Shown: in pieces, positions 8,141-15,248 of the stretch | Layout: every line of letters starts with the position of its first letter | Position numbering within the stretch: the first letter of the stretch is position 1 | Source: JBLIKP01 sp047635375 | GTDB taxonomy: Bacteria > Bacteroidota > Bacteroidia > Sphingobacteriales > Sphingobacteriaceae | NCBI GenBank assembly: GCA_047635375.1 | Contig: JBLIKP010000030.1 | Location: 1 to 24,672 of the forward strand | Reading direction: 5' to 3' | DNA length: 24,672 nt | The notes under the pieces: model-generated | Databases searched by the model: none | What the model was told of the DNA's origin: nothing | Seen by the model: only the letters and a program-made list of their open reading frames with translations | Translations under genes and position numbers: made by a program

Positions 8141-8821
8141 ATGGGTATGCTTAAAAAGATTTTTGCACTTAGTTTTTTCCTTTTGTTGGCTTTCGCCGAT
8201 GGAGGAAGCGCACAATCTAATGAGGCGACCATAAAAATGGGTAAGCTCAAATACAATGGCGGTGGCGATTGGTATGCTAATCGCACCGCACTGCCTAACC
8301 TCATTCAATTTTGTAATACTTATTTACGCACAAATTTTGAAAAGGAAGAGTCAACTGTTGAGGTAGGAAGCCCCGAACTTTTTTCCTATCCCTTTGTATA
8401 TATGACGGGCCACGGAAACGTGATTTTCGATGATCAGGAAGCTCAAAATCTTCGCACCTACTTGTTGGCGGGCGGATTTCTGCACATTGACGACAACTAC
8501 GGGATGGATAAATTTCTTCGTCCGCAAATGAAGCGTGTTTTTCCGAATCTTGATTTTATTGAAATCCCCTATGATCATCCTGTGTTTAAGGAAAGATTTT
8601 CTTTTAAGAACGGGCTTCCAAAAATTCACGAGCACGACGGAAAGCGCCCTCAGGCATTTGGAATCTTTTATGAAGGCAGGTTAGTTTGCTTTTATAGCTA
8701 CGAGTCAGACCTTGGAAATGGCTGGGAAGATGAAGGGATTTACCCTGACGACACGCAAGAAACTAGAGAGAAAGCATTAAAAATGGGGGCAAACTTGGTG
8801 CAATATGCACTAAGCAACTAA
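8141..8821 (+). CDS. DUF4159 domain-containing secreted protein
   Basis: The product (226 residues) begins with a signal peptide, MGMLKKIFALSFFLLLAFAD, ending near GSAQ, so it is exported. A single DUF4159 domain fills the mature protein: KLKYNGGGDWYANRTALPNL, the VYMTGHGNVIFD strand, LRTYLLAGGFLHIDDNYGMD, and the late GIFYEGRLVCFYSYESDLGNGW. DUF4159 is a class I glutamine-amidotransferase-like fold of unknown function; no catalytic triad is obvious here. Start is ATG 8141 or ATG 8147; both keep the signal peptide, while the earlier TTG at 8138 is less likely. It closes a probable two-gene unit with the aminopeptidase before the promoter of the biotin carrier gene. Confidence 0.9.
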   Translation: MGMLKKIFALSFFLLLAFADGGSAQSNEATIKMGKLKYNGGGDWYANRTALPNLIQFCNTYLRTNFEKEESTVEVGSPELFSYPFVYMTGHGNVIFDDQEAQNLRTYLLAGGFLHIDDNYGMDKFLRPQMKRVFPNLDFIEIPYDHPVFKERFSFKNGLPKIHEHDGKRPQAFGIFYEGRLVCFYSYESDLGNGWEDEGIYPDDTQETREKALKMGANLVQYALSN

Positions 8822-8839
8822 TCGGCGAAAGCCAACAAA

Positions 8840-8875
8840 TTGACATTTACGTTTTAAGTCAAATTATTATCTTTG
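8840..8875 (+). promoter_or_regulatory. Promoter of biotin carrier / VTT unit
   Basis: The -7 element TATCTTTG (8868-8875) is an exact TAnnTTTG match, 16 bases before the start codon. The nearest -33 candidate is TTG at 8840-8842, with a spacer of 25 bases that is a little long. Confidence 0.65.
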
Positions 8876-8891
8876 CAGCAAACGCAGAATC

Positions 8892-9392
8892 ATGTATAAA
8901 GTAACAGTAAATGAAAATAAACCCCTTGAAATTAATTTCGACAAGGAAAATGTAACGGTAAATGGCGAAAATGTAGCCCTTGACGAATGCAATGTAGGTG
9001 AAAATCGTTTTCATGTGTTGCACAAAAATGCATCGTACAATGTCGAAGTTGTAGAGGTAAACCATCCTGAAAAAAAAGCTACTGTTAAGGTGAATAATAC
9101 GCTTTATTCCATAAGTGTAAAGGATCAATATGACGAATTACTTCATCGTCTTGGGATGGATAACCTTGCCGTTGCTAAGGTAAACGTGATCAAGGCGCCT
9201 ATGCCGGGATTAGTGCTTAAAGTGATGGTGTCAGAAGGACAAACCATCGCCAAAGGTGATCCGCTTCTAGTGCTTGAGGCAATGAAAATGGAAAACGTAC
9301 TTAAAGCACCTGTAGACTGTGTAATCAAAAGTATAAAGGCCATTCCAGGAGAAAAAGTAGAGAAAAACCAAGTGCTGATTAACATTGACTAA
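8892..9392 (+). CDS. Biotin/lipoyl carrier protein of an acyl-CoA carboxylase
   Basis: This 166-residue protein ends in a biotinyl domain (about residues 97-166). It contains KAPMPGLVLKVMVSEGQTI and the biotin attachment motif EAMKMEN, with Lys132 as the modified residue. The N-terminal 90 residues are the smaller beta-rich domain seen in carrier subunits of propionyl-/methylmalonyl-CoA-type carboxylases in Bacteroidetes. It carries CO2 on biotin between carboxylase and carboxyltransferase subunits, neither of which is encoded in this window, so the exact acyl-CoA substrate is unknown. It has its own promoter. Its stop overlaps the start of the next gene (TAATG), so the two are coupled. Confidence 0.93.
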   Translation: MYKVTVNENKPLEINFDKENVTVNGENVALDECNVGENRFHVLHKNASYNVEVVEVNHPEKKATVKVNNTLYSISVKDQYDELLHRLGMDNLAVAKVNVIKAPMPGLVLKVMVSEGQTIAKGDPLLVLEAMKMENVLKAPVDCVIKSIKAIPGEKVEKNQVLINID

Positions 9393-10081
9393 TGTTAAAA
9401 TCCATACTAAGCTTTTTTAAGAAGCAGCCCAAAAGCTTAATCCTAATATTATTACTTTCTGCTATTCCTGTGGTGCTTTCTGGAGTGTTTGCACGGAATT
9501 TGGATGCCCTAAAATTTCTTAATGAGCCAGGCATGATTTGGTTATTCTGCTTTGTCACCATTTTCACCATGGCATTCTCAATAACCCCTACCATTTTGGT
9601 AAGCCTTTTGGGCGGATTTTTTTACGGCTGGATAGTTTTCCCTGGCCTCGCTATTTCCTATATGTGCTCAGCAGCAATTGGATTTTATATGGGACGATGG
9701 GTAAAATTGCCTCGTCTGCGTAAGCGAATGGAGGAGTTCCCCAAAGCCGATTTACTACTAAGAAAGGTTGAGCAAAACGATTTCTTGGCGATAGTGTTTT
9801 CTAGGATTTCGCCACTTTTCCCTTTTGCGGTGACCAATTTTTTATTGTCTTCGCTAAATATCAAATTCTCAAGGTACATGTGGGCAAACTTTGTCGGGAT
9901 GCTTCCGCGGACAATTTTAGTGTTTTATTCAGGGATTCAAGCGAAAAGATTGAGTGATTTGCTAAATGCTCCAAATGAAATGGGGTGGGCCCAATGGGCC
10001 ACACCCTTATTCATCTTAGTTTCACTTCTGGGATTTATTTACCTCCTCTCACGTAAGGCAAATAAATTTTATAAGGACTAA
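9392..10081 (+). CDS. TVP38/TMEM64 (VTT/DedA-like) membrane protein
   Basis: The 229-residue product has about five to six membrane segments and the VTT (SNARE_assoc) signatures: FSITPTILVSLLGGFFYG, then FSRISPLFPFAVTNFLLSS, and FVGMLPRTILVFYSGI. The middle motif matches the S-R-x-x-P-x-x-P-F pattern of the family. DedA/VTT proteins are linked to lipid-carrier or phospholipid flipping in the inner membrane; which lipid applies here is not readable. A charged cytoplasmic loop (KLPRLRKRMEEFPKADLLLR) separates helices. The ATG overlaps the previous stop by one base. At the 3' end its stop codon overlaps the stop of the convergent PspC gene by four bases. Confidence 0.88.
   Translation: MLKSILSFFKKQPKSLILILLLSAIPVVLSGVFARNLDALKFLNEPGMIWLFCFVTIFTMAFSITPTILVSLLGGFFYGWIVFPGLAISYMCSAAIGFYMGRWVKLPRLRKRMEEFPKADLLLRKVEQNDFLAIVFSRISPLFPFAVTNFLLSSLNIKFSRYMWANFVGMLPRTILVFYSGIQAKRLSDLLNAPNEMGWAQWATPLFILVSLLGFIYLLSRKANKFYKD
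10033..10067 (+). terminator. Possible stem-loop at end of VTT gene
   Basis: ATTTATTTACC (10033-10043) and GGCAAATAAAT (10057-10067) form an 11-bp stem with one mismatch, followed by TTTT. It lies within the last codons of the gene. Stem composition is AT-rich, so terminator strength is doubtful; it is the only candidate between the two convergent genes. Confidence 0.3.
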
Positions 10082-11649
10082 TCATCGTCAGACTCGTCAA
10101 GCTCTTCTTTAGGCTCATCAAGGCATTTCAAGCCATTTTCAGTCATAACCAAACGCTTTACTTTTAAACCGTTTAAGTATTCAGAGCAATCGTAATGATA
10201 CATGTAGCTATACATCTCCTTGATGTTGTTGTCAAAAATAAGCTCAGTGCCTACCGGAGCCTGCAAGTTGATTACTAGATCTTGGTTACGTAAAGGGGTT
10301 TCTTCTGGCACGTCGAATAAAAAGTCGAAGGTGATTTTGTTGTCTACAACTTCATATTTATACTCAATGTCATCGGCACGTTCAAGAGCTATTTCCATAG
10401 TTTTACCGCTAGCCGAATAATTTTTAACGATGTACATTTTGTTGTCACTTGACTTAGTTACGCGAAGCCTGGCACGTTTTGGGCCATCGTTGTAATCGTT
10501 AAAGTTTATTGTACTACCATTGTTTTTTAAGGAGAAATTTCTCGCTCCCTGAAAATCATTTCCGACGGAAACATAATAGGAGCTTAGCGGAGTTTCGTAC
10601 TCGTCGACCATCCGTATTTCACCTTCCTCGGCGAAATCAAGCCCGAATGATGTGCCTATTTTAATTCCAGAAACGACAGCCACCATCCAAACTACAAGTA
10701 GTCCAAGAAAAACGTAGCGGGTGAAAATTTTGATTCCAAAGACTAATTGAATTCCTAAAATCAGGATGCTAATTAACGGAATTACCATTAAGGTGACTGC
10801 AGTAGAAATTGCCGCAGGTCCATTTACTGATCCAAATAAATCAAAGGGGTAGATGAAGCTTTCGGCGCTATAGAAATAGTTTAGAAAAATCCCGCTTCCC
10901 ACCATTAGCCCAATTAAAGCGCAAAGGGAAAAGAATAGAAGGAACCCGCCTATGATTGGCCCTAACAAGCCTAAAACTCTTCTTATAAATTCGATTAGTA
11001 GCTGGAGGATATTGCTCACAAAATCGCCGAATTGTCCAAAGAAAGATGTGCCGTGCTTCATCCCTTTGTTCACATTTCGTTTAATGTGATCAAAGTCTTC
11101 GGCCGCCGATTTCTTTAAATTTTCCAGGTTTATTTTTTCACCCTTCATCTGAAGTTTTTCAATCCTGGTCTTCGCCGATGGGATGATTGCCCAGAGAATT
11201 AAATAAAGGTAAACCGCTGATCCGAAGATTAAGGTTCCAAGGACAAACGCCACCCTTACCCAAACAACATTGATGGCAAAGTAAGCCGCCAAGCCCCCAC
11301 AAACTCCACCTAACACTTGGCCGTCTTTGTTTCTGAAAAGTCGGCGATTAGTGTTTTTTGTTTCAACCTCTTCGTCGTCAAATTCTTGATCAAAGTCAGA
11401 TGGAGATCCTATGGCCCGAGTTACTTCCTCCACATCTACATCCGTGATTACTTCTTTTCCTGATTTTTTCAGGATTTCGGTAAACATTTCTGCCATACGG
11501 TTTTCGATGTCGGCAATGATTTCATGGCCTCCATCCGTTGCGTTAAAGTGACCTTTTAGTTCCTCGAGGTAAACCAAAAGATTGTCGTAGGCGTTTTCTT
11601 CCACGTGGAATACTATTCCTCCTACATTTATGATTACAGTCTTATTCAT
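10078..11649 (-). CDS. PspC domain-containing multi-pass membrane protein
   Basis: The 523-residue protein has three parts. Residues 1-100 are soluble and acidic, ending in EEVETKNT. Residues 101-160 are a PspC domain (NRRLFRNKDGQVLGGVCGGL, then a membrane helix ending LYLILWAIIP). After a charged linker come about four membrane helices between residues 210 and 335. The C-terminal 190 residues are soluble and beta-rich, with a strongly acidic tail (KEELDESDDD). PspC domains occur in envelope-stress sensing in E. coli; in Bacteroidetes this architecture follows a PadR regulator, as it does here 8 bases upstream. A role in sensing membrane or envelope state is inference. Its stop overlaps that of the convergent VTT gene. 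Confidence 0.9.
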   Translation of the reverse strand: MNKTVIINVGGIVFHVEENAYDNLLVYLEELKGHFNATDGGHEIIADIENRMAEMFTEILKKSGKEVITDVDVEEVTRAIGSPSDFDQEFDDEEVETKNTNRRLFRNKDGQVLGGVCGGLAAYFAINVVWVRVAFVLGTLIFGSAVYLYLILWAIIPSAKTRIEKLQMKGEKINLENLKKSAAEDFDHIKRNVNKGMKHGTSFFGQFGDFVSNILQLLIEFIRRVLGLLGPIIGGFLLFFSLCALIGLMVGSGIFLNYFYSAESFIYPFDLFGSVNGPAAISTAVTLMVIPLISILILGIQLVFGIKIFTRYVFLGLLVVWMVAVVSGIKIGTSFGLDFAEEGEIRMVDEYETPLSSYYVSVGNDFQGARNFSLKNNGSTINFNDYNDGPKRARLRVTKSSDNKMYIVKNYSASGKTMEIALERADDIEYKYEVVDNKITFDFLFDVPEETPLRNQDLVINLQAPVGTELIFDNNIKEMYSYMYHYDCSEYLNGLKVKRLVMTENGLKCLDEPKEELDESDDD

Positions 11650-11657
11650 GGTTTCTA

Positions 11658-11984
11658 TTATTTTATACTGGTGGTGTTAACAGCATGCTCTAGGTCTTTC
11701 CAAGTCTCATGCATTTTTTGGTGAACTTCTTTTCCTTTTGGGGTTAGTACATAATATTTGCGCGGTGGCCCACTTTCTGACTCTTGCCAGCTGTAGCTAA
11801 GCAATTCATTGTTTTTTAATCGGGTTAGAAGAGGGTAAAGAGTCCCTTCCACCACGATTAGTTTCGCCTCTTTTAGCTTTTCAAGGATGTCTGAGGCATA
11901 TACTTCTCCCTCTGAAATAATAGAGAGAATGCAATACTCCAAGATTCCTTTTCGCATTTGGACCTGAATGTTATCTATATTCAT
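11658..11984 (-). CDS. PadR family transcriptional regulator
   Basis: This 108-residue protein matches the short PadR-s1 type. It has a winged helix-turn-helix: RKGILEYCILSIISEGEVYA, SDILEKLKEAKLIVVEGTLY, PLLTRLKNNELL, and the wing SGPPRKYYVLTPKGKE. PadR proteins are dimeric repressors whose C-terminal helix makes the dimer; short members often respond to hydrophobic ligands. It lies between the secreted unknown gene (2-base gap) and the PspC gene (8-base gap), so it very likely controls this unit. Two AGTACT boxes flank the -33 element upstream and are the best operator candidates, which would mean autoregulation (inference). Confidence 0.94.
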   Translation of the reverse strand: MNIDNIQVQMRKGILEYCILSIISEGEVYASDILEKLKEAKLIVVEGTLYPLLTRLKNNELLSYSWQESESGPPRKYYVLTPKGKEVHQKMHETWKDLEHAVNTTSIK

Positions 11985-11986
11985 GG

Positions 11987-12454
11987 TTAATTTTTTTGGT
12001 TCATACCCAGTGTTAATTGGACCGTATTGCTTTTCGCTCCAATGTTTAATCCGATGTCACCCAGTTCGTAAATCCCATTGAAACTGTTTTTAGTCTGTTT
12101 TGAGATTCTTCCCTTAAGCGTCATCATAATTTCGTCTTCAAATTCCCAGCTTAAAAACATGCTCACCCCGTCGGGCAAGGTTACATTCACACAATTGTCA
12201 GAGGCATTAATGTCGATGTCTTCTACATCCGAAAAAATGCGGTTAAGCTCTTTCTCTACTTTAGAATCTTTGGCCTTCACCCAAATTTTATGAGTTTCGT
12301 TGCCACGATCATCCTCTCCTACAGAAAATGTGAATTCAATATCGTGTTTTAACGATTTGCTAAGTAGTCTTAGGGTGTCGGCTTTCGCCGAAAGGTGAAA
12401 TAACCCGACACCTCCAAGAGCTAACATGAGAACTATAATTATCTTCTTATTCAT
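11987..12454 (-). CDS. Secreted protein of unknown function, PadR-PspC unit
   Basis: I do not recognise this family. The 155-residue product begins MNKKIIIVLMLALGGVGLFH and has a predicted signal peptide ending near SAKA, so it is probably exported. The mature part is mixed beta/alpha with no cysteine pair or catalytic motif I can identify (one Cys, in DNCVNVTLP). It contains alternating hydrophobic strands such as DIEFTFSVG and GVSMFLSWEF, suggesting a small beta-sheet domain. It is first in a three-gene unit with a PadR regulator and a PspC membrane protein, separated from padR by only two bases, so it may supply an extracytoplasmic partner for the PspC protein. That is inference from order alone. 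Confidence 0.75.
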   Translation of the reverse strand: MNKKIIIVLMLALGGVGLFHLSAKADTLRLLSKSLKHDIEFTFSVGEDDRGNETHKIWVKAKDSKVEKELNRIFSDVEDIDINASDNCVNVTLPDGVSMFLSWEFEDEIMMTLKGRISKQTKNSFNGIYELGDIGLNIGAKSNTVQLTLGMNQKN

Positions 12455-12487
12455 GGTTTTTATATTTATACCTACATCTCGGTATCA

Positions 12488-12519
12488 CAAAGATATGTAA
12501 AAAGCCAAGTACTTTGCAA
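12488..12519 (-). promoter_or_regulatory. Promoter of the unknown-PadR-PspC unit
   Basis: On the minus strand a -33 TTG (complement of 12517-12519) is followed after 21 bases by TATCTTTG (complement of 12488-12495). Both elements and the spacing fit the Bacteroidetes housekeeping consensus. The start codon lies 33 bases downstream of the -7 box. This is one of the two cleanest promoters in the window. Confidence 0.8.
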
Positions 12520-12536
12520 CACATAGTACTAAATGT
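12508..12536. promoter_or_regulatory. Candidate PadR operator (two AGTACT boxes)
   Basis: The palindromic hexamer AGTACT occurs at 12508-12513 and 12525-12530, flanking the -33 TTG. The second box lies between ACAT (12521-12524) and ATGT (12533-12536), spaced by 8 bases, a symmetry comparable to known PadR sites although the half-site order differs. Binding here would block the promoter of the PadR unit. Confidence 0.4.
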
Positions 12537-12632
12537 AATTGATTTGTGACAAAGTGGCTTGTGATGAAATGGCTTGAAAGGGTTGATTTTGTTGAGAAAT
12601 TATGGAGTTCATTTTTTTTGAAAAAAATGAAA

Positions 12633-12659
12633 ATTACGAATGTGGAATTACGGATTACG
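12633..12659. repeat. Three ATTACG short repeats
   Basis: ATTACG occurs at 12633-12638, 12647-12652 and 12654-12659. The stretch 12540-12718 otherwise has no gene; a small GGGC-TTC-GCCC hairpin followed by five T lies at 12662-12677. Confidence 0.5.
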
Positions 12660-12718
12660 ATGGGCTTCGCCCTTTTTGCCTCGCTTCCTCGGTCTGGTAA
12701 GCTTGTAGACGGCTACCA

Positions 12719-13123
12719 CGGAAGAATCGGGTTTAATTTTACTAATTAACAATTACACATTAATAATTAGTTGCACCGCCCCGTGCGGCTGGTGGGCGGC
12801 ATTATTTTAAAAAGCTCATTTGTCCCAAAAGGAAGGTGTGGGCTGGTGGCGAAAGCAACCCTTAAGATGAAGAGTGGTTTAGGAAAGGATAATGATTTCC
12901 GGATAAAAATTAAGCTAAAAAGCACGATCTAAATCGCGCTTGGGTTGTGCGGATAGCCTTGCTTTTGGCTGACAAATTGCGTTTTAAAATCAAGCCTAGA
13001 TTTTTTCGTTCTTTTTCAGCGATGGAAAAAGGACAGAACTATATTGAGGAGCGCAATCTCAAATTGCCCAAGATTTAATTTACCGCATAAAAACTCGCCG
13101 CACTTTTTTAAAGGCATAATTTA
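12719..13123 (+). repeat. ahcY-flanking repeat, copy 1 (hairpin class A)
   Basis: Full-length copy of a repeat found only in the two gaps around ahcY in this window. Order of parts: AT-rich leader with inverted repeat ACTAATTA/TAATTAGT (12741-12748, 12764-12771); GC-rich CCCCGTGCGGCTGG; core CGGCATTATTTTAA near 12797; TTTGTCCCAAA; TTAAGATGAAGA; GCGCTTGGGTTG; AAATCAAGCCTAGATTTT; the class A hairpin at 13008-13034; then CAATCTCAAATTGCCC and a run ending near 13123. Its first 75 bases (12719-12793) are identical to 13153-13227 of copy 2. No convincing ORF or transposase is present. Boundaries are approximate. Confidence 0.85.
13008..13034 (+). repeat. Class A hairpin of copy 1
   Basis: GTTCTTTTTC (13008-13017), loop AGCGATG, GAAAAAGGAC (13025-13034): a 10-bp stem with a single T·G wobble in RNA terms. 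Confidence 0.8.
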
Positions 13124-13152
13124 AATCCCACTTGCATTGCAGGCAGTTATCG

Positions 13153-13560
13153 CGGAAGAATCGGGTTTAATTTTACTAATTAACAATTACACATTAATAA
13201 TTAGTTGCACCGCCCCGTGCGGCTGGTCCCCGGCATTATTTTAAAACTATTATTTGTCCCAAAGGAAGATGAGAGAGGGCCTGCGCAAGCAATCCATAAG
13301 ATGAAGAATGGTATTGAGAAGAAGGTGATTTTCGCAAAAAGAGTATGTTAAAAAGAACAATGTAAATCACGCTTGGGTTGCGTAGGACATCTTACCTTTG
13401 GTTAGATAATAAAATTTTTAAATCAAGCCTTGATTTTTGCTCTACTTTTTATCAAGAAAAAGTGTGAGAAACATTTTTAGGAGATCAATCTCAAATTGCC
13501 CAAAATCTAATTTACTTCAAAAAAAACTCATTGCAACAGATAAAAAGAATGATTCCAGAT
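13153..13560 (+). repeat. ahcY-flanking repeat, copy 2 (hairpin class B)
   Basis: Second full-length copy, starting 434 bases after copy 1. Leader inverted repeat at 13175-13182/13198-13205, then the same GC-rich block and CGGCATTATTTTAA core, ATTTGTCCCAAAGGAAG, AAGATGAAGAATG, TCACGCTTGGGTTG, AAATCAAGCCTTGATTTT, a class B hairpin, CAATCTCAAATTGCCC and AAAAAGAATGATTCCAG at the end. After the identical first 75 bases, similarity to copy 1 drops but stays clear in blocks. Copy 2 also contains TTG-17 bases-TACCTTTG (13373-13400), a promoter-like arrangement just before the structured part. Confidence 0.85.
13422..13468 (+). repeat. Class B structured segment of copy 2
   Basis: Main stem ACTTTTT (13444-13450) with AAAAAGT (13457-13463), extendable outward to 13440/13468 with one wobble and one bulge. 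The loop ATCAAG (13451-13456) is complementary to CTTGAT at 13429-13434, which is itself preceded by ATCAAG at 13422-13427. The two pairings are topologically crossed and are probably alternatives. Confidence 0.75.
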
Positions 13561-13662
13561 TCTAAAATCCCTTAACCACCAAAAAACCAAACTAATCCCT
13601 TCCCCGTTGTTCAAAATAAAAGAGGTTCAAGGACTGCTCCTTAAAATCCCCAAACAAATCCT

Positions 13663-13670
13663 TATCTTTG
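13663..13670 (+). promoter_or_regulatory. -7 element of ahcY
   Basis: TATCTTTG exactly matches TAnnTTTG and lies 33 bases before the ahcY ATG. No -33 TTG exists at the right distance; TTA at 13641-13643 (spacer 19) is the nearest. The stretch 13561-13662 between the repeat and this site shows nothing else. Confidence 0.65.
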
Positions 13671-13703
13671 CGGTTATAAAGCAAGCAATTAACAATACAT
13701 TAT

Positions 13704-15011
13704 ATGTTAACAAAAGTTGAAAATTACAAAGTAAAAGACATTAGCCTTGCCGACTGGGGTCGTAAGGAAATTACATTAGCAGAAGCTGAAATGCCAGGTT
13801 TAATGGCGCTTCGCGAGGAATTCGGAAAAGAAAAGCCTTTAAAAGGTTCTCGAATTGCGGGTTGTCTGCACATGACCATTCAAACTGCGGTTCTTATTGA
13901 AACCTTAGTAGAACTTGGCGCCGATGTACGTTGGTCGTCATGTAATATTTTCTCTACGCAAGATCACGCTGCTGCTGCAATCGCTGCTGCTGGCGTTCCG
14001 GTTTTCGCTTGGAAAGGCCTTTCAGAAGAAGAATTCAATTGGTGTATCGAACAGACATTGTTCTTCGGTGATACCGATACTCCTCTAAACATGATCCTTG
14101 ACGATGGTGGTGATTTAACCAACATGGTTTTCGATCTATACCCAGAATTAGCAAAAGGTATCCGCGGACTATCAGAAGAAACTACTACTGGAGTTCATCG
14201 TTTATACGAGCGTATGAAAAATGGCACACTTGTGATGCCAGCGATCAACGTAAACGATTCGGTTACAAAATCGAAATTCGACAACAAATACGGTTGTAAA
14301 GAATCTTTAGTAGATGCAATTCGTCGTGCTACTGACGTAATGATGGCCGGTAAAGTTGCTGTTGTTGCAGGTTACGGTGATGTGGGTAAGGGTTCTGCTG
14401 CATCTCTTCAAGGAGCTGGAGCAAGAGTTGTCGTTACTGAAATAGATCCTATCTGTGCGCTGCAAGCTGCAATGGATGGATTCGAAGTTGTAAAAATGAT
14501 AGACGCTGTAAAACGCGCTGATATCATCGTTACTGCTACAGGTAACTTCAACGTAATCCGCGGTGAGCACTTCGAAGCAATGAAAGACAAAGCTATCGTG
14601 TGTAACATCGGTCACTTCGACAATGAAATCGATATGACTTGGTTAAACGCAAATCACGGAAATACAAAAGACGAAATTAAGCCACAGGTTGATATGTATA
14701 CCATCAACGGTAAAAACATCATCCTACTTGCTGAAGGTCGTTTAGTAAACCTAGGTTGCGCTACAGGTCACCCATCATTCGTGATGAGTAACTCATTCAC
14801 AAACCAAGTGCTTGCACAATTAGAAATATGGATCAACCACGCGAACTACAAAAATGAGGTGTATACACTTCCAAAACACTTGGACGAAAAAGTAGCTGCA
14901 CTTCACCTTTCAAAAGTTGGAGCTCAACTGGAAGAACTAACTCCTGAACAAGCCAAATACATTGGTGTAGAAGTTCAAGGGCCATACAAGCCGGAATACT
15001 ACAGGTATTAA
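13704..15011 (+). CDS. ahcY: S-adenosylhomocysteine hydrolase
   Basis: AhcY hydrolyses S-adenosylhomocysteine to adenosine and homocysteine, removing the product inhibitor of methyltransferases and feeding the methionine cycle. The 435-residue tetramer-forming enzyme is complete: substrate-domain motifs RIAGCLHMTIQTAVLIETL, SSCNIFSTQDHAAAAIA and DDGGDLTNM; NAD-binding VAGYGDVGKGSAASLQGAGA near residues 222-241; NIGHFDNEID; and the C-terminal KPEYYRY tail that reaches into the neighbouring subunit's NAD site. The ATG at 13704 gives MLTKVENYKVKDISLADWGR, a standard start. It stands alone, with its own -7 element upstream and a strong terminator downstream. It is bracketed on both sides by the same repeat family, which is unusual for a housekeeping gene. 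Confidence 0.98.
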   Translation: MLTKVENYKVKDISLADWGRKEITLAEAEMPGLMALREEFGKEKPLKGSRIAGCLHMTIQTAVLIETLVELGADVRWSSCNIFSTQDHAAAAIAAAGVPVFAWKGLSEEEFNWCIEQTLFFGDTDTPLNMILDDGGDLTNMVFDLYPELAKGIRGLSEETTTGVHRLYERMKNGTLVMPAINVNDSVTKSKFDNKYGCKESLVDAIRRATDVMMAGKVAVVAGYGDVGKGSAASLQGAGARVVVTEIDPICALQAAMDGFEVVKMIDAVKRADIIVTATGNFNVIRGEHFEAMKDKAIVCNIGHFDNEIDMTWLNANHGNTKDEIKPQVDMYTINGKNIILLAEGRLVNLGCATGHPSFVMSNSFTNQVLAQLEIWINHANYKNEVYTLPKHLDEKVAALHLSKVGAQLEELTPEQAKYIGVEVQGPYKPEYYRY

Positions 15012-15023
15012 TTAGTAATTGTT

Positions 15024-15050
15024 AGTTTGTAATTAGAAAAATTACAAACT
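15024..15050 (+). repeat. 11-bp perfect stem-loop after ahcY
   Basis: AGTTTGTAATT (15024-15034), loop AGAAA, AATTACAAACT (15040-15050). It begins 12 bases after the ahcY stop and has no T-run, so it may protect the transcript 3' end or act together with the following terminator. Confidence 0.6.
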
Positions 15051-15063
15051 TCAAAATAACATG

Positions 15064-15097
15064 TCCCGCGTAAGACTTTGTCTTTCGCGGGATTTTT
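15064..15097 (+). terminator. Rho-independent terminator of ahcY
   Basis: TCCCGCG (15064-15070) pairs with CGCGGGA (15086-15092); an inner AAGAC/GTCTT stem extends it past one T-T mismatch. TTTTT follows at 15093-15097. Confidence 0.9.
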
Positions 15098-15112
15098 ATT
15101 TAAAACGAAAAC

Positions 15113-15201
15113 CGTCATTTCGAGCCCCGTCGAGAAACGATGCTCCTCTACAAAATTCCGTTTTACAATCCGTCTATCTTGCGACAATGCCCAAGATGAC
15201 T
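15113..15201. repeat. Dispersed GTCATTTCGAG-type element
   Basis: GTCATTTCGAGCCCC then GTCGAGAAACGATG resembles a palindromic dispersed sequence (GTCATTTCGA...TCGAGAAAT) that I recall as common in Bacteroidetes intergenic regions. The right part, ending in AAGATGAC near 15201, would be the partner end. Assignment rests on memory of the pattern, not on a search. Confidence 0.45.
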
Positions 15202-15248
15202 GCTTTTTTCAAAGACTGATGACCTAACCGCCATTTTTCCCTAATATG

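Noticed and set aside
12662..12677. Terminator (GGGC-TTC-GCCC followed by TTTTT)
   Set aside because: The stem is only four base pairs and no plus-strand gene lies upstream; kept only as a note.
12546..12749. 67-codon open frame in the gap upstream of copy 1
   Set aside because: It runs across ATTACG repeats and into the repeat leader, has no family resemblance and no promoter or conserved start.
13561..13703. SAH riboswitch upstream of ahcY
   Set aside because: The leader after the -7 box is only about 25-30 bases and has no matching structure.
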